A stretch of DNA of 64,000 bases from CAYJIX01 sp964370375 (lineage in GTDB: Bacteria > Desulfobacterota > Desulfovibrionia > Desulfovibrionales > Desulfovibrionaceae). Position 1 is the first letter of the stretch. Each line of letters opens with the position of its first letter. The stretch is taken from NCBI GenBank assembly GCA_964370375.1, contig CAYJIX010000002.1, forward strand, positions 1-64,000, in the 5' to 3' direction. Positions 16,154-24,946 of the stretch are shown here, one piece after another. The translations under genes were made by a program, and so were the position numbers. The notes beneath the pieces are model-generated. The model had not been told where the DNA came from. It searched no databases and saw only the letters and a list, made by a program, of their open reading frames with translations.

Positions 16154-17203
16154 TTATTCTTGCGTATGGTCTGCTTTTGGACTGAGAAGGCTACAGGCGG
16201 AACTTTCGCGCCCGGCCTGAATAGCAACAGCCACAAGCACGGGCCCTGCAAACACCCCTATGGGGCCAAAGGCAGCAAGGCCGCACAAAATTGACAGGAT
16301 CAAAGCTACAACGGTTGCATCAATACCTGTTTTCAAAAAAAGCGGGCGCAAAACGTTATCAACGCTGGTGACCACCAAAATACACCAGATAGCCAAACCA
16401 ATGGCATAGGTTTTAAAGCCGGTTAGCCAAAGCCATAACGTAACAGGAATCCACACAAGGGTTGTGCCCACAAAAGGGATCGGCGCAACAAAGGTGGCAA
16501 TAAGCCCCCAAAATGCCGGCTGCGGAACTCCTGCCACGGCAAAGCCAACTCCGCACAAAACCCCTTGGATAAGGGCCACAAACAATATCCCCACAAGGAC
16601 ACCAAAAATAGCCTTGCGGATTGTTGTGATGAACCGATCTAAAAGCGGCTTGGGAAAGCCTGAAAGCCTTTGGGCAAATTCATAAATGCACGAAGCATGT
16701 GAAACACAAAGTACGGTTATCATGATGAACAAACAGATGACCAAAACAGCCTGAAACGCACCACCTGCAAGGCCAACACTGCCGGCTAGCACTGTGCGAG
16801 CAGCAGTACCTGCAAGGCCGGCTGCCCATTCTGCCACTTGTCGTACGCCCCCTTCGACACCCGGGATTTGGCGAAGCCAGGTGTCAATACCTGCAAGCCA
16901 TTCTTGCCCTTCAGGGCTGGCAAACCAGCCTGCATCTCCGTGTAGGCCGTCAAGTATCCGTAGGCCAACAACCGCTTGCGGCGCAACAAGTGAAACAACA
17001 GTGGCAATGGGCAAGATGGTGGCTAGGCTAAGCCCTGAAATGTACACGCCAAGGGCAAAGGTTGGGCGCATGCGCGTAAGCAGTTTTTGGTAGTACGGCC
17101 AAGAAATACAGGCCACGCAAGTAGCCAAAAATGTCGTTGTGGGAAAAGGCCATAGCAAAACAACCCAAGCCAAAAGCGCAATGCAAGCAAGTATACGGGG
17201 CAT
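16154..17203 (-). CDS. AI-2E family membrane transporter (YdiK/PerM type)
   Basis: A 349-residue inner-membrane protein of the AI-2 exporter family. The start at 17203 (MPRILACIALLAWVVLL) has GGAG upstream. Hydrophobic segments: two at the N-terminus, one near residue 58, then after a periplasmic loop a cluster of four or five in the C-terminal half. The family-typical segment FAVAGVPQPAFWGLIATF...PFVGTTLVWIP is present, as is the conserved FGPIGVFAGPVLVA near the end. Substrates of this family are varied and often unknown, so autoinducer export should not be assumed. Confidence 0.85.
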   Translation of the reverse strand: MPRILACIALLAWVVLLWPFPTTTFLATCVACISWPYYQKLLTRMRPTFALGVYISGLSLATILPIATVVSLVAPQAVVGLRILDGLHGDAGWFASPEGQEWLAGIDTWLRQIPGVEGGVRQVAEWAAGLAGTAARTVLAGSVGLAGGAFQAVLVICLFIMITVLCVSHASCIYEFAQRLSGFPKPLLDRFITTIRKAIFGVLVGILFVALIQGVLCGVGFAVAGVPQPAFWGLIATFVAPIPFVGTTLVWIPVTLWLWLTGFKTYAIGLAIWCILVVTSVDNVLRPLFLKTGIDATVVALILSILCGLAAFGPIGVFAGPVLVAVAIQAGRESSACSLLSPKADHTQE

Positions 17204-17604
17204 GTGTTCTCCATCCAAAATTGTTATTGTTAGGTACATAGCATCTGTTATGCAGGCGGTATTGTCAAGGATAGGTCTTTTTTGCGGCAGGATTTTTTAT
17301 GTCGTGTTGCAGAGCGTGTTTTTTAACAAAACAAAATGGTTTGAAGCAGCCTTTAGGTTAGGAGTTTTTTTGCAATGTAACTGTATGTTCTTTTAGATGT
17401 TTTTTTTATTTTTATCAGGGTTGTTTTTTTCTTTAAAACATTGACAACAGAAAAACCATTGCCAAATGCGATGATTGCCCCTATATTCATTGCCTGCTTC
17501 ATTCGGTAACGATAGTTTGACAAAGTTTTGTCTGTGCAATTAGGGGGACTCCCCTTAGCCATGTTCAGAGATTTTGTTACGTAAGAAATATTTAAGGAGG
17601 CCTT
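17204..17604. other. Intergenic region between divergent genes
   Basis: About 400 bp without a convincing gene. It includes AGGGGGACTCCCCT (a small hairpin near 17540) and a TTGACA at about 17517, but no good -10 box for yajC. Confidence 0.4.
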
Positions 17605-18015
17605 ATGTTTGTTTCTATTGCTCATGCTATGGCGCCCAGTGGGGGCGCAGGTGGAGAGCCCAATGCACTTTTGCAATTTGCACCGCTCCTGCTCATGCTG
17701 GTTATTTTTTATTTTTTGCTCATCCGTCCACAGCAAAAACGTGCCAAGCAACACCGCGAAATGTTAGGAGCCCTCAAAAAAGGCGATACGGTCATGACCT
17801 CCGGCGGCCTTGTGGGTCGTATTGTGGACATGGATGGTGATATTTTAAGCATCGATCTAGGCGAAACCAAGGTCAATGTGGGACGCGGTTATGTGGTCAA
17901 CCTTGCGAACAGCCCAGCCAAAGCTGCCAAGGAAACCCCAAAACAAGCTCCCAAAGAAGCCTCGAAAGAAGCTCCCAAAGAAGATTCTAAAGAAGAGTCT
18001 AAGGATTCTGAATAA
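17605..18015 (+). CDS. yajC: Sec translocase accessory subunit YajC
   Basis: A 136-residue single-span membrane protein associated with SecDF. The transmembrane helix (LLLMLVIFYFLLIRPQQKRAK) near residue 30 ends in the family hallmark RPQQKR; the cytoplasmic domain reads LKKGDTVMTSGGLVGRI. The last 35 residues are an unusual low-complexity tail of repeated K-E-A-P-K-E/S units, longer than in typical YajC proteins. TAAGGAGG precedes the ATG. secD follows after an unusually long 366-bp gap containing a hairpin. Confidence 0.95.
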   Translation: MFVSIAHAMAPSGGAGGEPNALLQFAPLLLMLVIFYFLLIRPQQKRAKQHREMLGALKKGDTVMTSGGLVGRIVDMDGDILSIDLGETKVNVGRGYVVNLANSPAKAAKETPKQAPKEASKEAPKEDSKEESKDSE

Positions 18016-18381
18016 GCATATGACAGTGCATTATGGGCATGATCTTGGAGTATTCTCTATAGATTATGCCCATTTTATTGTGCTATTGTCAGCAATTGAT
18101 GCATCCAAGGTATGCAAGGGTGACGTGGCATCAGTCTCAATCCTGCTTCAAAGGCAGTAGGGGGCTGTTGCTGTTGCATTTGTATACCTCGTTGTTTGGC
18201 TAACGTTCCTTATGTTTAGGCCTTTGTTGAGATCGTTGCTTTGAACGTTTGAAGCGTAGCCAAAAAGCCATTGTACTTAAAGAGCGTTTTTTTGTATCCA
18301 CTCAACTTTTTTTGTGGGCAGAAGCATCAACTAGATTAGACGCCATATTGTGCGCATACAGCACAAAAATTGAGGATATTC
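18016..18381 (+). other. yajC-secD intergenic region with terminator-like hairpin
   Basis: ATGGGCATGATCT (18033-18045) and AGATTATGCCCAT (about 18061-18073) form an imperfect stem followed by TTTATT, a likely yajC terminator. The remaining 300 bp show no gene; a promoter for secD is expected here but none stands out. Confidence 0.45.
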
Positions 18382-19941
18382 ATGATAAGTTTACGCTGGC
18401 GAATGTTGGTCTCTGTGGCTGTTTTGCTGCTAAGTTTGACCTATTTATTGCCGAGCTTGTTTGGGCCGGGTGCCTTGCCTTCTTTTTTTCCAAACTCTCG
18501 TATTAATTTGGGATTGGATTTAAAAGGCGGCGTCCATTTAACCCTTGGGGTAGAAATGGAAAAGGCCCTTGACAATGCCTTATTGCAATCAGGCCAAGAT
18601 ATGCGCATACAGGCAGCAGCTGACGGTATAACTGTACTTGGCGTGCGCCTAAACGCCGGCAAGTTAGAGTTTTCATTGCCAAAGGCGGATCAGCGTACAG
18701 AGCTTGAAGCGCTTTTGTCCACAAGCTATCCACAGCTTGTGGTGACACAAAATGCTGAAGGATCGCGCTACACCGCCAGCCTTACAGATGAGTACGCTTC
18801 TTATGTAGCAGACATGGCCCTTGACCAAGCAGTGCGTACCATCCGCAACCGTATTGACCAGTTTGGTGTGGCTGAGCCTGATATTCGTAAACAAGCCGAT
18901 TATCGTATTCAGATCCAGCTACCCGGGATGTCTGATGCGGAGCGTGCCATTCAGTTGGTGGGGCAAACGGCCCAGCTTACCTTTCATCTTGTACGATCAG
19001 ATGTGGATCCCCTTAAGACTTTACCTCCGGGGGTTGCGTCTTTTCCTCTTATAGACACATCCTCAGGTGCTGTAAGTCAGCGCACGTTGTTGCTTGACCG
19101 CGATCCCCTTATGACCGGAGAAACCGTGGTGGATGCAAGGCCTGGCTATGATGAACAAAACAACCCCATGGTATCCATGAGCTTTAACGGAAGCGGGGCC
19201 GTTGCTTTTGAGCGCATTACCGGCGAGCATGTTGGGCGCGAAATGGCCATTGTCCTTGACGGCAAAGTGTATACCGCCCCCAGAATCAATGACCGTATCA
19301 GCGGCGGTAAAGCCAGCATCACGGGCAGTTTTACGGTGGAAGAAGCACAAGATTTATCCATTGTGCTTCGTGCAGGATCGCTCCCTGCGCCTGTAACGAT
19401 CCTTGAAGAGCGCACAGTTGGCCCCTCCTTAGGTCAAGAATCCATTGAAAGCGGCATGTTAGCTGCTCTTGTTGGGGCTATTGCTGTTGTTATCATCATG
19501 CCCTTATATTATGGTTTAGCAGGGATTATTGCCGATATTATGCTTACCTTTACGGTAACCATGCTACTGGCAGGCTTGGCCGGGTTTGGTGGAACATTAA
19601 CCCTGCCTGGTATTGCCGGTATTGTGCTTACCATAGGCATGTCTGTTGACGCCAACGTTTTGATTTTTGAACGTATTCGCGAGGAATTGCGCAAAGGCAT
19701 TAAGCCTGTGGAAGCTATTATTGCAGGCTTTGACAGAGCCAGTATTTCCATTATGGATTCTAACGTCACCACTATTATTGCAGCCTTGATATTGTATCAA
19801 TTCGGCTCAGGTCCTGTGCGAGGATTTGCTGTGACCTTGGGCCTAGGGATTGTGGCATCCATGTTTACGGCTATTTTTGTGTCCAAAGGCGTTTTTGGCT
19901 GGTGGATGGCGCGAAACAATGGTCGTAGCCTTAGCATCTAA
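18382..19941 (+). CDS. secD: Protein translocase subunit SecD
   Basis: A 519-residue inner-membrane subunit of the SecDF motor that uses the proton gradient to complete protein export. The start is ATG 18382, preceded by TGAGGATATTC; the four-codon TTG extension is rejected. A first transmembrane helix (MLVSVAVLLLSLTYLLP) is followed by the hallmark LGLDLKGGVHLTLGVE, a large periplasmic domain with RNRIDQFGVAEPDI, then five C-terminal transmembrane helices with LPGIAGIVLTIGMSVDANVLIFERIREE, which carries the essential Asp. secF follows after 94 bp. Confidence 0.97.
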   Translation: MISLRWRMLVSVAVLLLSLTYLLPSLFGPGALPSFFPNSRINLGLDLKGGVHLTLGVEMEKALDNALLQSGQDMRIQAAADGITVLGVRLNAGKLEFSLPKADQRTELEALLSTSYPQLVVTQNAEGSRYTASLTDEYASYVADMALDQAVRTIRNRIDQFGVAEPDIRKQADYRIQIQLPGMSDAERAIQLVGQTAQLTFHLVRSDVDPLKTLPPGVASFPLIDTSSGAVSQRTLLLDRDPLMTGETVVDARPGYDEQNNPMVSMSFNGSGAVAFERITGEHVGREMAIVLDGKVYTAPRINDRISGGKASITGSFTVEEAQDLSIVLRAGSLPAPVTILEERTVGPSLGQESIESGMLAALVGAIAVVIIMPLYYGLAGIIADIMLTFTVTMLLAGLAGFGGTLTLPGIAGIVLTIGMSVDANVLIFERIREELRKGIKPVEAIIAGFDRASISIMDSNVTTIIAALILYQFGSGPVRGFAVTLGLGIVASMFTAIFVSKGVFGWWMARNNGRSLSI

Positions 19942-19948
19942 TGCTTAA

Positions 19949-19980
19949 AAAGGCTCCCTCAAAAAATGAAAGGGGCCTTT
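19949..19980 (+). terminator. Hairpin between secD and secF
   Basis: AAAGGCTCCC and GGGGCCTTT form a stem with one bulge, ending in TTT then GGC. It may attenuate or process the secD-secF transcript. Confidence 0.45.
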
Positions 19981-20035
19981 GGCGTGTGCCGTTAGAAAAC
20001 TTGTAAGAATTTTAGGTTCGCTGTAGGAGCGCGGT

Positions 20036-21175
20036 ATGGGGATTGATCTTTTCCGCAAACAAACCACGATTGATTTTGTAAAGATGGGGCGCTTTGCCTT
20101 TATTGTATCTGCATTGCTTTTGGCTGTGGGGCTTGTGACCATACTCAGCAACGGCGGGCTACGCTATGGCGTGGATTTTGCCGGCGGCGTGGCTGTGCAG
20201 TTGCAATTTCAAGAGCCCGTAAACGATGAGCATATTAAACAAGCCTTTGCCCAAAGCCAGCTGCCAGGGCTCGCCATACAGCAGTACGGCGATGACGGGC
20301 GCGATTTTTTGATACGCTTTGCCACACCTGAAGGCGGTACCAATCAGACGGTACGCGTTTCGGTTTTAGAAGCCCTTGAAGGCAATATTACAGGCAATCC
20401 TGCATCCATCCAAAGCCTTGAAATGGTAGGGCCTAAGGTAGGTGCTGATCTGCGCAACGCTGCGCTTCAAGCCATGTTTTATGCTGTCTTATTGATTACC
20501 GTATATATTTCAGGGCGGTTTGAGCACCGCTGGCTTGTGGCGGTACTTATGGCAGGGGCCCTTGGAGCGGCCATGTACGGCATGGGGCTGGCTGGGCTTG
20601 GAATGGATCTGCGCGTGGTGGGAGCCTTGGCAATTACACTGATAGTGTGCTGGAAGCTTAAACTTAATTTTGCCTTGGGCGCCATTGTGGGCTTGCTGCA
20701 TGACGTGGCCATAACCGTAGGGCTTCTTGCTGCCATGGGCAAAGAGTTTGATTTAAACATCATTGCAGCCCTGCTCACCCTTGTAGGGTATTCGCTCAAC
20801 GACACGATTATTGTGTACGACCGTATCCGTGAAAATTTGCGTGCTGTTGAGGGGCGAACCCAAGGTAAATCAGGCACAGAGGCTTTGCCACCTTTGGCAA
20901 GCATTATTAATGAAAGCGTGAACCAAACCCTTGGGCGTACAGTGATGACCTCGTTTACAACGCTTGCAGCCTGCCTTAGCCTTGCTCTGCTTGGTGGTGG
21001 TGCCATTCATGATTTTGCCATAACCATGCTGATAGGGCTTTTTATTGGTACGTTTTCGTCAATTTTTGTTTCAAACCCTGTGTTGCTCTTTCTTGGCGAT
21101 ACCGAACAGTATCTTGTGCCTGTGCGCAAAGCACAGGAACAGTATGAGCGCCCTGGCGAACATGGTGTTGTGTAG
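20036..21175 (+). CDS. secF: Protein translocase subunit SecF
   Basis: A 379-residue partner of SecD. It has an N-terminal transmembrane helix, the motif GLRYGVDFAGGVAVQLQF near residue 45, a short periplasmic domain, and five C-terminal helices containing LLTLVGYSLNDTIIVYDRIREN, with the family-specific acidic residue. TAGGAGCG precedes the ATG. The C-terminus extends about 30 residues past the last helix. purN follows after 30 bp. Confidence 0.97.
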   Translation: MGIDLFRKQTTIDFVKMGRFAFIVSALLLAVGLVTILSNGGLRYGVDFAGGVAVQLQFQEPVNDEHIKQAFAQSQLPGLAIQQYGDDGRDFLIRFATPEGGTNQTVRVSVLEALEGNITGNPASIQSLEMVGPKVGADLRNAALQAMFYAVLLITVYISGRFEHRWLVAVLMAGALGAAMYGMGLAGLGMDLRVVGALAITLIVCWKLKLNFALGAIVGLLHDVAITVGLLAAMGKEFDLNIIAALLTLVGYSLNDTIIVYDRIRENLRAVEGRTQGKSGTEALPPLASIINESVNQTLGRTVMTSFTTLAACLSLALLGGGAIHDFAITMLIGLFIGTFSSIFVSNPVLLFLGDTEQYLVPVRKAQEQYERPGEHGVV

Positions 21176-21205
21176 CGTATAACAGCCTGATAAGGAAGTT
21201 TTGCC

Positions 21206-21880
21206 ATGACATTACAACTTGCAGTTTTAGCATCAGGGAGCGGCAGCAACCTGCAATCCATGCTTGACCATGTGGCAAAAGGCACCCTTGATGCCAACAT
21301 GCGCCTTGTTTTGTGCAATCGTAAAGACGCCTATGCCCTTGAGAGGGCGCGCCGCGCAAATATTCCTGCTGTTTGTATTGAGCACAAGGATTACCCAAGC
21401 CGCGAAGCCTTTGATGGGGCCATGGTGGCGTGTTTGCGTGAACATGGTGTTGATACCATAGCTTTAGCTGGGTTCATGCGCATGATAACCCCTGTTTTTT
21501 TGGAGGCGTTTCCAAAACGCATTCTCAATATTCATCCGGCCCTTTTGCCTTCTTTTCCAGGGGTGAGTGGGGCTAGTGACGCACAGGCCTGGGGTGTGAC
21601 CATTTCCGGCTGTACGGTGCATTTTGTAGATTCCATTATGGATCATGGCGAGGTGATTGTGCAGGCTGCAGTGCCTGCAAATCCCGGGGAACCACTCAAG
21701 GATTTGCAAGAACGCATCCACGCCTTTGAGCATCGAATCTATCCGCAAGCCTTGCAATGGCTTGCGGAAGGGCGGCTTAACGTGGCAGAGCGAAGTGTTA
21801 GGCTTACGCCTAGCAATAAACCCTTGGCTGCCGCAGAGCCTCATGCGCTTGTATGGCCGCCTTTGGAACAGGGCTTTTAG
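21206..21880 (+). CDS. purN: Phosphoribosylglycinamide formyltransferase (folate-dependent)
   Basis: A 224-residue enzyme of purine synthesis transferring a formyl group from 10-formyl-THF to GAR. Signatures: VLASGSGSNLQSM at the N-terminus (phosphate binding), LAGFMRMITPVFLEAF, the catalytic Asn/His in ILNIHPALLPSFPG, and VHFVDSIMDHGEVIVQAAVP with the third catalytic residue Asp. AAGGAAG lies upstream. The C-terminal 25 residues extend beyond the usual domain. The TAG stop abuts the family-2 repeat. Confidence 0.96.
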   Translation: MTLQLAVLASGSGSNLQSMLDHVAKGTLDANMRLVLCNRKDAYALERARRANIPAVCIEHKDYPSREAFDGAMVACLREHGVDTIALAGFMRMITPVFLEAFPKRILNIHPALLPSFPGVSGASDAQAWGVTISGCTVHFVDSIMDHGEVIVQAAVPANPGEPLKDLQERIHAFEHRIYPQALQWLAEGRLNVAERSVRLTPSNKPLAAAEPHALVWPPLEQGF

Positions 21881-22081
21881 CAGGCTGGCCCAAAAGCACC
21901 GTCGCGTTGCTCTCTATTTGCGTAATTGCTCGTTCCTTGCAAACGCAAACGGCACTTCGTGCCGCCCGTCGGGTAGGTACTACTTCAGTGGCTAATTGTA
22001 ATCGGGTCATGGGGGAAAGACCCCACTCCCCTCTTAAAATTTACCACTTCATTGTATCCGGCACTTTTTGAACAGCCTGCC
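21880..22081 (+). repeat. Family-2 repeat directly after purN
   Basis: About 202 bp bounded by GCAGGCTGGCCCAAAAG and CTTTTTGAACAGCCTGC, an imperfect terminal inverted repeat. Inside are, in order, GCTCTCTATTTGCGTAA (about 21909), a GGCACTTCGTGCC hairpin, and GGGTCATGGGGGAAAGACCC (22004-22023). It shares ends and blocks with 38800-39000, but the blocks are in another order. Confidence 0.7.
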
Positions 22082-22185
22082 CTTAATGGGTAGTTGAAAA
22101 CGTGCAATCGCGTTGTTGTCTGCACCCGTATGGCTCGTTATACATATATGCCTGCTTCTCTCAATATGTTCCTTGGATGGATAGT

Positions 22186-22653
22186 ATGGACACATTGGAC
22201 AAACAGCTTCTTGACATCATTCAAACAGGCTTTCCTTTAGAATCGCGTCCTTATGCTGTTTTAGGCGAAAGGCTTGGCCTTACCGAGGCAGAGACCTTAG
22301 CAAGGGTGCGCGCTCTGCATGGGCGCGGCATTATCCGTCGCCTTGGTGCCAATTTTCAATCCTCTAAGCTTGGTTTTTACTCCACTTTGTGCGCTGCCAA
22401 AGTACCCGAAGAGTCCCTTGAGCGTTTCGTTGAACTGGTCAACAGCCACCAAGGCACTACTCATAATTATTTGCGCAAACATAGCTACAACGTATGGTTT
22501 ACCTATATTGCACCGTCGCATGAGGCCATCGAAAAAGCCCTTGCCGACATCACAGCACAAACTGGCATAGCCATTTTAAACCTTCCCGCCACAAAATTGT
22601 ATAAAATCCGTGTGGACTTTGCCATGCAAGGCACAGATAGCCCTGAAAAATGA
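22186..22653 (+). CDS. ahbA: AsnC/Lrp-like siroheme decarboxylase subunit (AhbA type)
   Basis: A 155-residue protein of the family converting siroheme toward heme by decarboxylation in the alternative (ahb) pathway used by sulfate reducers. Evidence: opening MDTLDKQLLDIIQTGFPLES..PYAVLGERLGL (winged-helix part), RRLGANFQSSKLGFYSTLCAAKVPEE, and THNYLRKHSYNVWFTYIAPS, the His-containing segment typical of AhbA/AhbB, then a C-terminal LNLPATKLYKIRVDF. It could be read as an Lrp-type regulator, but the HNYLR/YNVWFT motif argues for the enzyme. The start at 22186 is favoured; an ATG three codons upstream is possible. The second subunit is not adjacent. Confidence 0.75.
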   Translation: MDTLDKQLLDIIQTGFPLESRPYAVLGERLGLTEAETLARVRALHGRGIIRRLGANFQSSKLGFYSTLCAAKVPEESLERFVELVNSHQGTTHNYLRKHSYNVWFTYIAPSHEAIEKALADITAQTGIAILNLPATKLYKIRVDFAMQGTDSPEK

Positions 22654-22906
22654 GCAGAATACAACACGTTTTTGTTTTTTAGGAAAAAAATACTTGCATA
22701 CATGTAAGCCATTATAAAGTCATACAAAATCAAGATGAGATTTTGTAAATTACGCCGTATCAAGCGTTTTGCCTAAAAAAAAATGTCTGTTTCATAAAAA
22801 AAATCACCATGCCCCCCTAGACGCCGCGCTACAACGGCTTATTTTATGTCTCGAATACGATATTATTACTCACAGCTGTGAGTTTTTGTGAGGAGGCATC
22901 CGAATT
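22654..22906 (+). other. Region upstream of dnaK, with a perfect palindrome
   Basis: No gene. CTCACAGCTGTGAG (22869-22882) is a perfect 14-bp palindrome followed by a T-rich stretch, just before GAGGAGG. No CIRCE element (TTAGCACTC-N9-GAGTGCTAA) and no clear sigma-32 promoter are visible. Confidence 0.5.
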
Positions 22907-24814
22907 ATGGGTAAAATTATAGGTATTGACCTTGGTACCACAAATAGTTGTGTGTACGTCATGGAAGGTAAGGATCCAAAATGTATCACCAATCCTAATG
23001 GTGGGCGTACTACGCCTTCAGTTGTAGCCATTACGGATAAAGAACGCCTCGTTGGCGACAATGCCAAACGCCAGGCCGTAACCAATCCTACGCGGACAGT
23101 GTTTGCCGTAAAGCGTCTTATGGGGCGCCGCGCTGACGCTCCTGAAGTTGTTTCATGGAAAGAGCATGCTCCCTATGAAATCACCGCAGCAGCCAACGGC
23201 GACACCACGGTAAAAATTGACGGGCGCGAATACAGCCCGCCGGAAATTTCTGCCATTATTTTGGGCAAACTTAAAGCCGATGCAGAAGCCTATCTTGGTG
23301 AAAGCGTTACTGAGGCGGTCATCACGGTACCTGCGTATTTTAATGATGCTCAGCGTCAGGCCACAAAGGACGCCGGACGTATTGCCGGCCTTGATGTGAA
23401 ACGCATCATCAACGAACCCACGGCAGCATCGTTGGCCTATGGTTTTGAAAAGAAAGCGAATGAAAAAATAGTAGTGTTTGACCTTGGCGGCGGTACGTTT
23501 GACGTATCCATCCTTGAGGTTGGCGACAATGTGGTTGAAGTGCGTGCCACCAACGGCGACACCTTCCTTGGCGGTGAAGACTTTGACCAAGCAATCATCA
23601 ACTGGCTGGTGGAAGAATTCAAAAAGGAACAGGGCATTGACCTTGCTAAGGACAACATGGCCTTGCAACGCCTTAAAGATGCAGCAGAATCAGCCAAAAA
23701 AGATTTGTCCAGCTCCATGGAGGCAGAAATCAATCTGCCCTTTATCACAGCTGACCAGAACGGGCCTAAGCACTTGCTCATTAAGCTGTCACGGGCCAAG
23801 CTTGACCAGCTTTGCGGTGACCTTGTAGATCGTACCATTGCCCCTTGTAAGCAGGCTTTAAGTGATGCTGGCCTTTCAGCATCCGAAATTGATGAAGTTT
23901 TGCTTGTGGGTGGTATGTCGCGCATGCCCTTGGTTCAGAAAAAAGTTGCTGAATTTTTTGGCAAAGAGCCCAATCGTTCAGTGAACCCTGACGAAGTTGT
24001 AGCCATGGGTGCAGCCATTCAAGGCGGTATTTTGGCAGGTGACGTGAAGGATGTGCTCCTTCTTGACGTAACTCCTCTGTCCCTTGGTATTGAAACCATG
24101 GGCGGCGTGTTTACCAAACTTATTGAGCGTAACACAACCATCCCCACACGCAAAAGCCAAACCTTTACCACAGCTGCTGACAATCAGCCGTCGGTATCCA
24201 TCCATGTGTTGCAGGGCGAACGCCCCATGGCCGGAGACAACATGACTTTGGCTCGTTTTGACCTTACGGGCATTCCTCCGGCGCCTCGTGGTGTGCCACA
24301 AATTGAAGTGGCATTCAATATCGACGCCAATGGTATTGTGAATGTGTCTGCCAAAGATTTGGGAACAGGGAAGGAGCAGTCCATCCAGATCACAGCATCT
24401 TCGGGCTTAACAGACAACGACATTGACAGATTGGTGAAAGAAGCAGAAGCTAATGCCAGCGATGATAAGCAAAAACAAGATCTTATCGAGGCACGCAACC
24501 ATGCAGACAGCTTGATTTACGGCACTGAAAAGTCCCTCAAAGACCTTGGCGATAAAGTGGACGCAGCCCTTAAAAGCGATATCGAAGGAAAAATTGCTAC
24601 CTTGCGTACAACCATGGAAGGCAGCGACACCGAGGCTATCAAGGCAGCCACTGAAGAGCTGGCAAAAGCATCCCATGCTTTAGCAGAGCAGCTTTATAAG
24701 CAGTCGCAAGGCGCTGAGGGTGACCAAAGTCAGCAAGCACAAGCCGGCGCGCAACAAGGTGCTGATAGGTCCGGCGACGACGTGGTCGACGCTGATTTTA
24801 CTGAAGTAAAATAA
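22907..24814 (+). CDS. dnaK: Chaperone DnaK (Hsp70)
   Basis: A 635-residue Hsp70. The ATPase domain opens GKIIGIDLGTTNSCVYVMEG, with the second phosphate motif VVFDLGGGTFDVSILEV and the adenosine motif LLVGGMSRMPLVQKKV. The linker DVLLLDVTPLSLGIE leads into the substrate-binding domain, and the helical lid ends in a Gln/Ala-rich tail (DQSQQAQAGAQQGADRSG) with the conserved acidic end VVDADFTEVK, which docks co-chaperones. TGAGGAGG precedes the ATG. grpE lies 30 kb away and dnaJ is not in the window, so the machine is not encoded as one operon here. Confidence 0.98.
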   Translation: MGKIIGIDLGTTNSCVYVMEGKDPKCITNPNGGRTTPSVVAITDKERLVGDNAKRQAVTNPTRTVFAVKRLMGRRADAPEVVSWKEHAPYEITAAANGDTTVKIDGREYSPPEISAIILGKLKADAEAYLGESVTEAVITVPAYFNDAQRQATKDAGRIAGLDVKRIINEPTAASLAYGFEKKANEKIVVFDLGGGTFDVSILEVGDNVVEVRATNGDTFLGGEDFDQAIINWLVEEFKKEQGIDLAKDNMALQRLKDAAESAKKDLSSSMEAEINLPFITADQNGPKHLLIKLSRAKLDQLCGDLVDRTIAPCKQALSDAGLSASEIDEVLLVGGMSRMPLVQKKVAEFFGKEPNRSVNPDEVVAMGAAIQGGILAGDVKDVLLLDVTPLSLGIETMGGVFTKLIERNTTIPTRKSQTFTTAADNQPSVSIHVLQGERPMAGDNMTLARFDLTGIPPAPRGVPQIEVAFNIDANGIVNVSAKDLGTGKEQSIQITASSGLTDNDIDRLVKEAEANASDDKQKQDLIEARNHADSLIYGTEKSLKDLGDKVDAALKSDIEGKIATLRTTMEGSDTEAIKAATEELAKASHALAEQLYKQSQGAEGDQSQQAQAGAQQGADRSGDDVVDADFTEVK

Positions 24815-24830
24815 GAATAATATGCATATG

Positions 24831-24867
24831 CCTAGCCTATCCGAAAAAATCTTTTGGATAAGCTAGG
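24831..24867 (+). terminator. First terminator after dnaK
   Basis: CCTAGC-C-TATCC pairs with GGATA-A-GCTAGG around a T-rich loop. Confidence 0.6.
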
Positions 24868-24888
24868 TGCAGAGTAAGTAAAGTATAT

Positions 24889-24926
24889 AAAAAGTCCGGA
24901 TAGGCTAACGCCTGTCCGGACTTTTT
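24889..24926. terminator. Bidirectional terminator between dnaK and purF
   Basis: AAAAAGTCCGGA and TCCGGACTTTTT form a perfect 12-bp stem that serves both convergent genes. Confidence 0.85.
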
Positions 24927-24946
24927 ATATTAGATGTAAAGATCGT

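Noticed and set aside
17353..17754. 133-residue minus-strand ORF overlapping yajC
   Set aside because: Low-complexity Lys-rich sequence, antisense to yajC, no RBS or family features.
22654..22906. CIRCE element or sigma-32 promoter for dnaK
   Set aside because: Searched for TTAGCACTC/GAGTGCTAA and CTTGAA-CCCCAT patterns; neither is present in convincing form.
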